From contig NZ_BJYS01000008.1 in the NCBI RefSeq assembly GCF_007991635.1, positions 124,001 to 188,000 on the forward strand: a stretch of 64,000 nucleotides of DNA. The letters run 5' to 3'. A program made the translations under genes and the position numbers. A model generated the notes under the pieces. The model saw only the letters and a program-made list of their open reading frames with translations. It searched no databases and was not told where the DNA came from. This stretch comes from Adhaeribacter aerolatus (GTDB lineage Bacteria; Bacteroidota; Bacteroidia; Cytophagales; Hymenobacteraceae). Shown in pieces: positions 54,692 to 63,329 of the stretch (positions are counted from its first letter, which is position 1; the number at the start of each line of letters is the position of its first letter).

Positions 54692-55362
54692 AAACCTAAT
54701 GGTGTAAATGAATTTAAAAGGTGCTCTTATAAAACTAACGCCAGAGCACCGGTGGTCGAATATTCCGCTTATTAATTACAAAGATTCTAACGGGTACAAT
54801 ATTAACCCTGCCTCTTGTTTTATGGTGTTAATGGATGCATCTGTTAAAACATAAGTTTTAGAATCAGAACCAATGCCCGGAATAACTGCCGAAATATAAT
54901 TTTATAATTCGTCCTTTAAACGACAAAGGTAAGCAAACCAACCTTTACGCAACACCTGAATACTGCGTTGCAAAGCCGACGTGCCAGCGTTCAGCCATGT
55001 GCTTTGCCAAATTGAATATCAGAAATGATGAATCAAAAATTATCATCAATCTGATAGATGACGTTCTAATCTACGGACGCGTTGCCAGAAATAAAGCCGG
55101 AATCACCCTAAAATTGGTTGATTTTGTAGCGTGTACCACCAATTGCTGCCCAGACGCCGGCGCAAGAGCAGTAACAAAAACACGGGCAAAAATTTTATAA
55201 ATATTTAATAAAATTATTGCACTGGAATCATTTTAGAGAATGAAGCAGTATAAAGTACTTTAAATTTTTTATCAAAATTTCATGTATATACAAAAAATGT
55301 ATATACATTTAAGATTAAAGAAATGAATTCAGAAATTTAATTAAAAACTTAAACGTAAAACT
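54692..55362. promoter_or_regulatory. Intergenic region upstream of MscS and YceI genes with tandem operator-like palindromes
   Basis: This 671-bp region separates divergent genes. Near the MscS side, GGTGCTCT (54720-54727) and AGAGCACC (54743-54750) form an 8-bp inverted repeat. On the YceI side the 10-bp self-palindrome TGTATATACA occurs twice, at 55283-55292 and 55298-55307, with a 5-bp A-rich spacer, 55 bp before the YceI start. Tandem palindromes of this type suit a dimeric MarR- or GntR-type repressor. A 67-codon plus-strand frame (54997-55200) is not judged real. Confidence 0.5.
55283..55307 (+). promoter_or_regulatory. Tandem TGTATATACA palindromes upstream of yceI
   Basis: Two identical 10-bp palindromes, each its own reverse complement, at 55283-55292 and 55298-55307 (15 bp centre to centre). 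They lie just ahead of the YceI start region and probably overlap the promoter. Candidate operators for a dimeric repressor that is not encoded in the window. Confidence 0.5.
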
Positions 55363-55899
55363 ATGGCTAATGTAAAATGGGTAGCAGACCCCGCTCACAG
55401 CGAAATTCAGTTTAAAGTAAAGCACCTGATGATAACCACAGTTACGGGTTATTTCGAGAAGTTTAATATTGAAGCCGAAACTACCGACGACCAGTTCACC
55501 GATGCGACGCAGGTAATATTCACGGCCGATGTAAACAGCATTAACACTAACAACGACCAACGCGACACGCACTTAAAATCGGCTGACTTTTTTGACGCGG
55601 AAAACCACGGCGAAATCCGGTTTGAAGGCAGAAATTACGAGAAAACCGGCGGGGATGAGTACAAGCTGCATGGTGACTTGAGTATCCGGGGCATTACCAA
55701 ACCCATAACCGTAAACGTAGAATTTGGCGGTATAGTGGTAGACCCTTATGGCCAAACCAAAGCCGGCTTTACCGTGAGCGGAAAAATCAGCCGGAAAGAA
55801 TTTGGCTTAACCTGGAACGCCGTTACCGAAGCGGGTAGCGTGGTCGTGAGTGATGATATCCGCCTTCAGGCCGAAGTGCAATTAGTTAAACAGGCGTAA
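55363..55899 (+). CDS. YceI family protein
   Basis: A 178-residue lipocalin-like protein expected to bind an isoprenoid or similar long-chain molecule. The family markers are W-x-x-D-x-x-H-S-x-x-x-F (WVADPAHSEIQFKVKHLMI), then DVNSINTNNDQRDTHLKSADFFDAENHGEIRF, ITKPITVNVEFGG and AGFTVSGKISRKEFGL. No signal peptide is present, unlike many periplasmic YceI proteins, so a cytoplasmic location is likely. The upstream tandem palindromes suggest regulation by a small-molecule-responsive repressor. Confidence 0.94.
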   Translation: MANVKWVADPAHSEIQFKVKHLMITTVTGYFEKFNIEAETTDDQFTDATQVIFTADVNSINTNNDQRDTHLKSADFFDAENHGEIRFEGRNYEKTGGDEYKLHGDLSIRGITKPITVNVEFGGIVVDPYGQTKAGFTVSGKISRKEFGLTWNAVTEAGSVVVSDDIRLQAEVQLVKQA

Positions 55900-56415
55900 T
55901 ATTAAAGTAGTAAGTAGTAAGTAATATTATTGTATGGCACTGATGGATGATGCTGATAAAAATATTGGTGTAATTTCGTTTGATTACTAATTAACTTTTA
56001 ACCCTTCGTTACGCAAAGCTTAAACAGTAAATTGTTTAGAGATTAACGCCTAATCAGGCTTTGGAATAGAATAACAACCAGCTCTTTTGTTTAAAGGAGC
56101 TGGTTTTTCATTTTATATATTTCATATACCGTCCCGCCTAAACCTCTTTCCATCCTTTCAGAACGGTATTGATAAGCGTTTCAGTTGGCTTAAAATTTAC
56201 AACCAACCTTATAAACCGGTGTAGTTTAAATCGAGAGCAGCCATCCAGGAGAGATGTAATAAAATAGGGTCATTTGGTTTATTACGGCATCGGCAACATG
56301 ACTAAAATCATACGGTCGGGTAAGCGGGATCATGGTTACCGGGTCTCAGCAATGGTATATTTGTTCGGAAGCCTCTTGCCAGAAACGCCTAATCATCCCT
56401 ATTAAAGCCCAAACC
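55900..56415. other. Intergenic region with YceI terminator and usp promoter region
   Basis: The 516-bp spacer between the YceI stop and the universal stress start contains a terminator hairpin at 56076-56105 (listed separately) and, at 56356-56363, TATATTTG, a match to the Bacteroidota -7 consensus TA-N2-TTTG, 53 bp before the usp start. No gene was recognised. Confidence 0.5.
56076..56110 (+). terminator. Intrinsic terminator
   Basis: AACCAGCTC at 56076-56084 and GAGCTGGTT at 56097-56105 form a 9-bp stem, extended by inner CTTT/AAAG pairing, and are followed by TTTCATTTT. It lies about 180 bp after the YceI stop on the same strand. Confidence 0.75.
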
Positions 56416-57291
56416 ATGAAAACAATACTAGCTTTAACTGATTTTTCGGACCATGCGACCAATGCGGTAAGATACGCGGTTGCGTTGGCACCGCATTTAA
56501 ATGCCCGGTTGGTATTGGTACATGCCATTGCCCTGGAAATAATAGAAGTGCCGGGCAACCCGTTTGTGCGGCTGCCGGATGTGCGGCTCGAAAACTATTA
56601 TACCGATATTTTACAGCACCAGGCTGCCCAATACCAATTGCAAAACAAGGATTTAGAAATCCAGACCCAGTGCGTTCACGGTCCTATTGGGGCGGTTTTA
56701 AATAATCTTATTCAGGAAAACCAGGCCGATCTGGTGGTAATGGGTACCCGGGGCGCATCAACTTTCCTCAAAAAATTATGGGGCACCCAATCGGCCGGTC
56801 TCATGAAAGAAGCTTGTTGTCCGGTTTTGGTAATTCCGGCCAACAGCCGTTATCGGCCCATTCAGAATATTGCCTACGCCTCCGATTTTGAAACCAGACA
56901 AATTTCTTTTCTGAAACAACTGCTGCCTTTTGCCGAACCACTCAACGCCGGCTTGTATATATTTAACGTTAAAAACGATGATCAACTGGACTTGGTAGCG
57001 GATACCCAGCTGCTACATGAGATAGACCGGACCTTTCCCCGCAATAACTTCAGCTATTCGCAGTTGCAGGACCAGGATGTGGTGACCGGCATTCAGCAAT
57101 TTGTACACGACAACAATATAGATCTGCTGGCTGTTTGCGTGCACAAACCAGATATTCTGGAGAAAATATTCCATACCAGTGTATCCCGGGAGCTGGCCTT
57201 CCAAAGTAATATTCCTCTCCTGACCTTGCCGGACAAACCTTACCACCACCGGAAAGCAGAAACCACCACCAGTACGAATCAAGAGCGTTAG
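56416..57291 (+). CDS. Universal stress protein, two tandem Usp domains
   Basis: A 291-residue cytoplasmic stress protein. The ATG at 56416 starts MKTILALTDFSDHATNAVRYA, the standard Usp beginning; the longer frame from 56332 has no family sequence. The first domain ends with the ATP-type motif VVMGTRGASTFLKKLWGTQS (G-x2-G-x9-G-S/T pattern), then VLVIPANSRYRPIQNIAYAS begins the second. The second domain lacks an intact copy of the motif (LLAVCVHKPDILEKIFHTS), so only the first half probably binds nucleotide. It converges on the HAD phosphatase gene. Confidence 0.9.
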   Translation: MKTILALTDFSDHATNAVRYAVALAPHLNARLVLVHAIALEIIEVPGNPFVRLPDVRLENYYTDILQHQAAQYQLQNKDLEIQTQCVHGPIGAVLNNLIQENQADLVVMGTRGASTFLKKLWGTQSAGLMKEACCPVLVIPANSRYRPIQNIAYASDFETRQISFLKQLLPFAEPLNAGLYIFNVKNDDQLDLVADTQLLHEIDRTFPRNNFSYSQLQDQDVVTGIQQFVHDNNIDLLAVCVHKPDILEKIFHTSVSRELAFQSNIPLLTLPDKPYHHRKAETTTSTNQER

Positions 57292-57500
57292 GCGAAGTAG
57301 AAGACAAATAGATTTTGCCGCCGCAATATTTTAAAACGTGCTGGCGCTAAAAGCAAAAAGTATTTAGCAGGAATATTTTGCCCCATTAACGAACCAGTAG
57401 TTTGCTGCTTTTGGCCGGTAAGCTATTGGTTTGGCTTTTTAAGTCAGACCGTTTTAAAACTCTTTAGCAGCACTGTAAAATAAAGCACTATTATTTTATT

Positions 57501-58178
57501 TCAGGCTAAAAACGGCGTTTCTGGGTGCAAGAAAAGGTTCTCTGCCGGGTTTACAGATTTTAAAATAATCAATATATCATCCGGTGAATGAGCCGTAAAA
57601 TCAGGCGTTTCCTTTTCGGCCAATGCTTGTATATCGTAGCCCCAACTCACCCAAATTACTTTAACGCCAATCTTTTTGCAGGCCACAATATCTCTTACTT
57701 CGTCGCCGACATAAATAATTTGGTCTGGGCTGAGCCGGTAAGTTTTCAAAAATTTTTTAATAACCCGGTCTTTTCCAAAAATATTGCGGGCACTATAAAC
57801 GGCATCTATTTCTGTTATCTGATTCTGTTGTAAAAACTGCCGGATATTTTTTTCGGAGTTGGAAGAAACAATGGCAATGGCATAACCACTGTTACGCAAA
57901 GCTTCGATCAAATTTTTAATGCCGGCTAATAAAATTACCTCCGCCAGAGACTGCTGGTAACGGTTAAGGAGGTCGACGGTTAATAAAGGTAATTTATATA
58001 AGGGCAGTTGCAGGTATTTACACCGCTCGGTAATAGTTAATTGCCGCAGGTATTCTATATTGCCGGGCTCCATTTTATTAAACTGATGCTTCTCGGCCAA
58101 TTGGTTAAACACCGAAATAAATACTGCCTTTGAATCTACCAGAGTGCCGTCAAAATCAAAAACTACATACTTAATCAT
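57501..58178 (-). CDS. HAD-superfamily phosphatase
   Basis: A 225-residue cytoplasmic hydrolase of the haloacid dehalogenase type. Motif I is VFDFDGTLVDSK (D8 nucleophile, D10), motif II AIVSSNSEKNI, motif III a lysine near KKFLKTYRLSPDQ, and motif IV YVGDEVRDIVA. A helical cap lies between motifs I and II. It resembles phosphoglycolate/beta-phosphoglucomutase-like members; the substrate is unknown. It follows the methyltransferase at 58250 by 71 bp on the same strand, so the two may be co-transcribed. Confidence 0.88.
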   Translation of the reverse strand: MIKYVVFDFDGTLVDSKAVFISVFNQLAEKHQFNKMEPGNIEYLRQLTITERCKYLQLPLYKLPLLTVDLLNRYQQSLAEVILLAGIKNLIEALRNSGYAIAIVSSNSEKNIRQFLQQNQITEIDAVYSARNIFGKDRVIKKFLKTYRLSPDQIIYVGDEVRDIVACKKIGVKVIWVSWGYDIQALAEKETPDFTAHSPDDILIILKSVNPAENLFLHPETPFLA

Positions 58179-58249
58179 TTTTCAATTGCCTTTTTATCAG
58201 TTTATCAGGAGCGTTCACGGGCTTTGTATTCCAATTGAAGATAATTATT

Positions 58250-59155
58250 TTATCGTAACCTGGTGATTTTAGTAAGCGCAAAATCAGTTCCGAAGATACT
58301 TTTATTTAATATTTTAAAGTGAGTGCTTTCTAAATATTGCTCAATAAATGGCAGATGAGGCGCATAATAAAAAGTACCCTTTACCTGTAGCGCATTTAAA
58401 ATTTCCATATATTTTTTGGCATAGGCAACAAAATCGCCATCGGTTCTTAAATGATGGTGCACAAATTGGTTTGAAAAGCCAACATTACTGATGATGGTTC
58501 CCCAATATTTTTCTTTAAAGCGGTAGTCAAACCAATCTGTTTTATTCAGGTAATTATTTTCTGTGGCACAGCGGTCTAGGCCACGGGCCTCTAGACCTAA
58601 ACTTCTTAAATATTCTACCAAATAGGCTGCCTGGCCACAACCCACATCCAGAACAGGCTCCCGAAGTGCTTGTACATTAATATTTAATAGCCGTATCTGA
58701 TGGGCAGCCGAATACTCCGCACAGGTTACCGGCTGGTTTATAAATTCGGCTGTATTGCCATAAATATTCTCGGCGAAGGGGTTAGAAGCTTTTAACCAGT
58801 TTTGCAGGTTACGTTGGTGCGTTAGCGCAATTGTATTCAGCGCCTCTTTGCTACTAGCCGCCCTTACCTGGTTTAGTAATTTTTGGTAAATCTTTTCGAG
58901 CATTACCTGGTGCGTTCTGCCGAAATAATAATATTGATTGATGCTATAAAACGTGTTCAGCGCCTTGGTAAGTAATAAATCTATTATTTTATCATCTCCT
59001 GTAGCTTTAATCTGCTTTAACAGTAAAAGGTTTTTAGCCAGGAAATCAGAAGTGGCGGGAGCAAACCAAGAAGTGGTTGGGTACTGTTTATAAAAAATAT
59101 TCTTAAGTTTATTATACGCAAATTGTTTGTCTATCAGGTTATACAAGTTTCTCAT
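58250..59155 (-). CDS. SAM-dependent methyltransferase-like protein
   Basis: A 301-residue soluble protein. The N-terminal ~150 residues are mostly helical (LIDKQFAYNKLKNIFYKQYPTT), followed by EPVLDVGCGQAAYLVEYLRSL, a glycine-rich SAM-binding motif, and VGFSNQFVHHHLRTDGDFV. The acidic loop after strand beta-2 (RGLDRCATENN) supports nucleotide binding. The fold is methyltransferase-like, but the acceptor is unknown and the helical N-terminal half has no match that I recognise. Its position between a HAD phosphatase and a GT-C glycosyltransferase hints at surface-glycan modification. Confidence 0.72.
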   Translation of the reverse strand: MRNLYNLIDKQFAYNKLKNIFYKQYPTTSWFAPATSDFLAKNLLLLKQIKATGDDKIIDLLLTKALNTFYSINQYYYFGRTHQVMLEKIYQKLLNQVRAASSKEALNTIALTHQRNLQNWLKASNPFAENIYGNTAEFINQPVTCAEYSAAHQIRLLNINVQALREPVLDVGCGQAAYLVEYLRSLGLEARGLDRCATENNYLNKTDWFDYRFKEKYWGTIISNVGFSNQFVHHHLRTDGDFVAYAKKYMEILNALQVKGTFYYAPHLPFIEQYLESTHFKILNKSIFGTDFALTKITRLR

Positions 59156-59512
59156 AAAATAAATTTATAATTTCATATGGCTACTTATCAAGAACCCAAA
59201 ATATCCTGAATAATAAATGTTTTACACTGCCTGAAGAAGCAAAGGTAAAACCCGCTGCCTGCTCTCTATCCAGAGAAACAGAATAATGCCAAAAGAAACT
59301 TTTGGTTTGCTTTTCATTAAATCTCTTCCAGGTTTACCTTTAAAGTATAATTTAATAGTTAAATAGAAGCGCTGCTTCTTGCAGGCCAATTGCGCTGTAA
59401 TCTTCCTAGATCTAAAACTCAATATTGCATTTTTTCAATTCTGCTAATTGCGATTTTAAACCCTCATTAAAGTTTTATAGCTATTTTTGCACTTATAGCG
59501 AACTCATGTTCT
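59156..59512. other. Divergent spacer with candidate promoter of the glycosyltransferase gene
   Basis: 357 bp between the methyltransferase start and the glycosyltransferase start. TATTTTTG at 59482-59489 fits the Bacteroidota -7 box TA-N2-TTTG and would leave a short leader before the ATG at 59513; a clear -33 box is not seen. No convincing gene is present. Confidence 0.35.
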
Positions 59513-61126
59513 ATGAAATTTACTGCTTCGGCCTTACTATCTTCTTCCTCTACCTGGCTCATATTTATCCTGCTTTTTAATTTATTCTACTTTTTTGCCG
59601 AGCATGAAGGCTTATATTTTTATGATGATTACGCTTACAGTTCTTATGCCCATAAGCTTAGTATAAATAATTTCGCACCGGACGGATCGCCTTTTTGCCA
59701 CCGTTTTTTAGTTTTTTTACCGACAACTGCCTTCTATTCTATATTTGGCATAGGTGCTTACACCACCACGCTTTGGCCGCTTTTATGTACTTTAGGCTTT
59801 TACCTAATTATTTGGTTAACTTTTCATAAAAGCTATCCAGCCGCCACCGTTTGGATGCTTATATTATCCGGGCTCTATTACTTTGTACTAAACACCGTTA
59901 ATTATTTATATCCTGATAACATTACGCTGTTTTTTACTACCGTCTGCTTATTACTACTGTATCATACCCGTCAGCAATTGCCGGTGAACAAAGCTGTTCT
60001 GTTAGGAGTCTTGTTTGCCCTTTTCAACTTTCTTAACTTCCTAACCAAGGAGACCATCCTGTACCTTTTACCTTTTTACATCATTTTATTTTTATATCAC
60101 TGGTATAACCGGAAAAATTTCATTTTCTGGATGGTGGCCTTTACCATTGGTATTATTTTATTAATTATCTATTTGGCACTTTACAAATATTACACTGGCA
60201 ATTATTTCTTACGCATCCATGATATTGAAGCTTATAGTCAAGGGCTTAAAGAACAATATTTGGCAAATTACAAGCATTCAATTATACCCCGTCTTACCTA
60301 TCAACCTATTTTATTTTTTATCGGATCGGGTCTTGCTATTCCCTTAATTTTTGCCGCTACGGTAATATTTACAAGCCGCAATTTAGGTCCTGGCCATTTA
60401 CAGGATTCGGTAACCTTTTGGTTTATAGCGTCCTTAACTATGCTATTATCTATTTGGTTTGGCAGCGTTAGCTTTGACCATTACAAGCCAATGACCTTAT
60501 TACCCAGAATGTTTCATCCGCTTCTACCGGCATTTTGTATTTTGGCCGGCTTGGCGATTGTGCAATCGTGGCACCGTTCTATTACGCACCTGTTTCTGGC
60601 GGTATTATTTACAGGTTGTACTTATTTAGCGCCAAATGCTATGAAGATAATGTACGGCCCTTTGGCTTTATTTTTCGGAATTAATTACCTGTTTAATTTA
60701 AAATTATCTATTCAAAGCGCCTTCTTATTGTGTACAATCATTCTTTGCATCCGGCCGGTTTATTTTATCCGGAAACCGTCTGTATCAAGTTTTTTTGAAC
60801 AGGAACGCGTTATCCGTAAACATCTCCAACACAAAGAAGGCGCTTATTTAGTTATTACCGATTGGGTATTGACTTTGGCAAACCCATTTTTTTACGACTT
60901 TACCCCTCCTGGTAATTACACCTTCGTCCGATTCAACCATAAAATCAACTTAAAGACCATACAAGCCGATACCGTTTATTTGTTAATCAATAACAGTACC
61001 TTAACCAACCCTGAACATGGTATATCTATCCGGGAAAAAGACATTCTGCCATCTTACCCAAATGCACAATTGTTAATGCAAGAAGGGAAGGTTAAATTAT
61101 TTAGGATACCGAGGAGAGCTTCCTGA
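59513..61126 (+). CDS. Polytopic GT-C-like glycosyltransferase
   Basis: A 537-residue inner-membrane protein with about eleven hydrophobic segments (for example SSSTWLIFILLFNLFYFF, LWPLLCTLGFYLIIWLTF and FWMVAFTIGIILLIIYLAL). A D-D motif lies in the first extracytoplasmic loop (GLYFYDDYAYSSYAHK), as in lipid-linked-sugar-dependent GT-C transferases such as PMT/GT39 and GT83 families. It is predicted to transfer a sugar from a lipid carrier to a cell-envelope glycan or protein. The sequence outside the loop motif is too divergent to name the sugar. Confidence 0.75.
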   Translation: MKFTASALLSSSSTWLIFILLFNLFYFFAEHEGLYFYDDYAYSSYAHKLSINNFAPDGSPFCHRFLVFLPTTAFYSIFGIGAYTTTLWPLLCTLGFYLIIWLTFHKSYPAATVWMLILSGLYYFVLNTVNYLYPDNITLFFTTVCLLLLYHTRQQLPVNKAVLLGVLFALFNFLNFLTKETILYLLPFYIILFLYHWYNRKNFIFWMVAFTIGIILLIIYLALYKYYTGNYFLRIHDIEAYSQGLKEQYLANYKHSIIPRLTYQPILFFIGSGLAIPLIFAATVIFTSRNLGPGHLQDSVTFWFIASLTMLLSIWFGSVSFDHYKPMTLLPRMFHPLLPAFCILAGLAIVQSWHRSITHLFLAVLFTGCTYLAPNAMKIMYGPLALFFGINYLFNLKLSIQSAFLLCTIILCIRPVYFIRKPSVSSFFEQERVIRKHLQHKEGAYLVITDWVLTLANPFFYDFTPPGNYTFVRFNHKINLKTIQADTVYLLINNSTLTNPEHGISIREKDILPSYPNAQLLMQEGKVKLFRIPRRAS

Positions 61127-61298
61127 TGCTATAATCAGAGAAAAGTATTTGACTCAAAAATTAATATCCACTAAGTAGTATAAATAATTTTCTGCGCAAA
61201 AAGCGAATTGCATAGCTTGTAAATAGTTAACTTATATTATGCGGAATTAACTGCGCTATATCTTCATAATCACCCAAGAATAGTTTATAGTGCGGGCT

Positions 61299-61529
61299 TT
61301 AAGCATTCATGGGTATTATATTCTCCGCCAGCATGAATACCACGTGCGCAAACATGTGACTGATAAACGCGGCTTCCAGCCCTTTTTTCCAGTATATCCA
61401 ACCGAAAATAACCCCTCCAATGGTATTACCCAGCATAATATAGGAAATTAAACCTGCCGCCGGTGCCGCTACACTTTGGAAAACAACTGGCAGGTGAGCG
61501 GCCGCAAATATTAAGGCAGCCTTCCTTAA
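61299..61529 (-). pseudogene. Truncated CPBP family intramembrane protease remnant
   Basis: A 76-codon minus-strand open segment, closed by TAA at 61299 and by an in-frame TAA immediately upstream (61530-61532), with no start codon ahead of the conserved region. It encodes FAAAHLP, then ISYIMLGNTIGGVIFGWIYW, and HMFAHVVFMLAENI. These are the second and third catalytic blocks (F-x3-H and H-x3-H/N) of CPBP/ABI-type membrane proteases. The first block, E-E-x3-R, and the N-terminal two thirds are missing. The DNA upstream shows no other part of the gene. Confidence 0.75.
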
Positions 61530-61646
61530 TTATCATAAGGATGACCGAATTGAGTAGAATTAACTTATTTTTTCTATGGAATAGTATTCACACTACTTGG
61601 TATTAAATAGTTAAAGGAGAAAAATTATTGGTTTCAGAATAAAAAA

Positions 61647-61726
61647 TAACGCTTAAACCGCAGGTACTGTCACCGGTAAGCCATAAAGCTACCCCAGTGA
61701 ACGTGTACCTAACTGTTTAAGCGTTA
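61647..61726 (-). terminator. 80-nt nested hairpin downstream of XRE gene
   Basis: Concentric arms: TAACGCTTAAAC (61647-61658) with GTTTAAGCGTTA (61715-61726); AGGTAC (61662-61667) with GTACCT (61705-61710); TCAC (61670-61673) with GTGA (61697-61700); and GGTA-GC (61675-61681, one bulge) with GCTACC (61688-61693), closing on a CATAAA loop. On the minus strand it is followed by TTTTTTATTC, so it could terminate the XRE transcript. The stem is much longer than ordinary terminators. Confidence 0.65.
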
Positions 61727-61829
61727 CGGAAAAATTCCTTAAAATTTACATTACTGCCGTGCAGCAGCGTTTTGAATTACCTAAAAAACCGCTCCCGGCC
61801 AAGCTAGTTGTTAAAAGTTAAAATCATAA

Positions 61830-62219
61830 TTAACCCCGCAGGCGAGCGGTATCATCTAACGTAAAATCCAAATTCAGCATTCTCATTTTATTGCGCAACT
61901 CACAATATTCCCGCAGCAATATTTCGTAGCGCGGCTGGCCTTCTTTTAACTTTTCCCAGGGCGGCTGCACATCTTCCGGCATTTTGCGGTTGTCTTTCAC
62001 GTACATTTCGCCCTGCCCGGCTACCAGCCAATAAACATTAAGCTCCGGAAATAATTGTATTAAAAGCTTGAGCTGCTCAATCGAAAGGTTTTGGCGGCCG
62101 GCCTCAATGTGGGCCACGCCGGCTTTGCCCAGATTCAACAATTCACCAAATGCTTCGCCAATTAATCGCTTCGACTTCCGAAAAGTCTTTAATCTTTCTC
62201 CTATTGTGCTGTTGACCAT
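61830..62219 (-). CDS. XRE-family transcriptional regulator
   Basis: A 129-residue DNA-binding protein. The helix-turn-helix occupies about residues 5-60: IGERLKTFRKSKRLIGEAFGE, then LGKAGVAHIEAGRQNLSIEQL, followed by the typical PELNVYWLVAGQGEMYV. The C-terminal ~50 residues (PRYEILLREYCELRNKMRML) look like a short coiled coil for dimerisation. It follows the Hint-domain gene by 37 bp on the same strand and probably shares its transcript. The targets are unknown. Confidence 0.9.
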   Translation of the reverse strand: MVNSTIGERLKTFRKSKRLIGEAFGELLNLGKAGVAHIEAGRQNLSIEQLKLLIQLFPELNVYWLVAGQGEMYVKDNRKMPEDVQPPWEKLKEGQPRYEILLREYCELRNKMRMLNLDFTLDDTARLRG

Positions 62220-62256
62220 AATCTAAAATTTAAGTAAAAGAATAAACGGGGTAAGC

Positions 62257-63252
62257 TTACTTCTGCATTACCATTACATCATTCATCATAAAGGTAGAGC
62301 CGCCGCTGGCTTCAATGTTGTACACTTTCTGTACCCCGCCAGCATACTCTTTTTTCTGTAATACTTTGTAAGCCGCAAAATTCCCCGTTTTGCTATCGAA
62401 GCAAAGTACCTCATCTCCGGCGGTAACTTCACCAATTTTGCGGCTGCCGTTTTGGGTCAGCATGGGGTGGTTAGGGGTTGCTTCAATTATTTTGCTTTCT
62501 AATTTTACTTCCTGGCCAAGCTTGCCTGCTTTCTCGGTGGCGTTAACCACTACTAAACGCGTAATCGCGTAATTTTTAGCTTCGTGGGAAACCAGTTCTT
62601 TTACCTGTACTTTAGTGGTTGTTTTAGTTGCCGGGTCGATGGTTAAAACCTCATCGCCAGCCTTTACATCCTGCAGTAATTTTTTACGGCCATTAGCCAT
62701 GGCTACCTCCTGCGTACCCGGGAAACAAATATCGTTGCCGTAAGTAGCCGATTCAGCTTTCAGGTCTTTGCCCTGGCTCATGGCTTTGTATTCCTGGAAC
62801 GAAAGCTCTTTCGATAGCACGTAGGAAAGCTTCAGCACGAAGTTCTTTTCTACTTTATCAATGGCGTGAATATCTTCGAAATATTGCTCCCAGATTTTAC
62901 CTTCGGTTTTAGAACTAGGCAGCAGGGCCTGGTATTGTTTGCCTTTTTCGTTCGTGTAAAAAATCATCATGCCCAATTCGGCCATACCGTCTTTGGCCAG
63001 CAACCGGTACAAATCGATGCGTTTTTTCAGGCCATCGTCGCCGGTAATAAAATAAGGTTTGCGGCCTTCGTAGCGGTCCAGAATATAGGCATTTTCAATT
63101 TTTACATAAGTTTCAGTATCCAGGTCTTTAACGGTAAAAGTTTTGGCCTTCTGATATTCTGCTAAGGTTATAGCCCGGAAATCGTCCATTGGTCTGGCTT
63201 CTGAAACATACAGACTTCCGATTAGCATTAACGATAAAATACTCTTGCGCAT
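62257..63252 (-). CDS. Secreted protein with C-terminal Hint (hedgehog/intein) domain
   Basis: A 331-residue exported protein. MRKSILSLMLIGSLYVSEA is the signal peptide. Residues about 24-170 form a mixed alpha/beta domain that I do not recognise (LDTETYVKIENAYILDRYEG, KPYFITGDDGLKKRIDLYRLL split from longer context). From C176 the sequence CFPGTQEVAMANG starts a Hint domain: DVKAGDEVLTIDP, the T-x-x-H block TPNHPML (T259, H262), IGEVTAGDEVLCFD, and a C-terminus NIEASGGSTFMMNDVMVMQK. The first cysteine and T/H of the N-to-S acyl shift are present; the intein-type C-terminal H-N and a following extein are absent, as in hedgehog-like autoprocessing domains. Cleavage in front of C176 would free the unknown N-terminal domain. 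Confidence 0.88.
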   Translation of the reverse strand: MRKSILSLMLIGSLYVSEARPMDDFRAITLAEYQKAKTFTVKDLDTETYVKIENAYILDRYEGRKPYFITGDDGLKKRIDLYRLLAKDGMAELGMMIFYTNEKGKQYQALLPSSKTEGKIWEQYFEDIHAIDKVEKNFVLKLSYVLSKELSFQEYKAMSQGKDLKAESATYGNDICFPGTQEVAMANGRKKLLQDVKAGDEVLTIDPATKTTTKVQVKELVSHEAKNYAITRLVVVNATEKAGKLGQEVKLESKIIEATPNHPMLTQNGSRKIGEVTAGDEVLCFDSKTGNFAAYKVLQKKEYAGGVQKVYNIEASGGSTFMMNDVMVMQK

Positions 63253-63329
63253 AATTGTATTTGTTTGTTGGAAAATTAATTTAAAGACCCAGGCCAGCCC
63301 GAAAGCGTTGGCCTGAGCCAGTTTATTAT

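Noticed and set aside
54997-55200. 67-codon plus-strand frame between the MscS and YceI genes
   Set aside because: No recognisable domain and no signal for translation; probably chance in a long spacer.
59222-59422. 66-codon minus-strand frame upstream of the glycosyltransferase gene
   Set aside because: Basic, low-information sequence without homology that I recognise; overlaps a likely promoter region.
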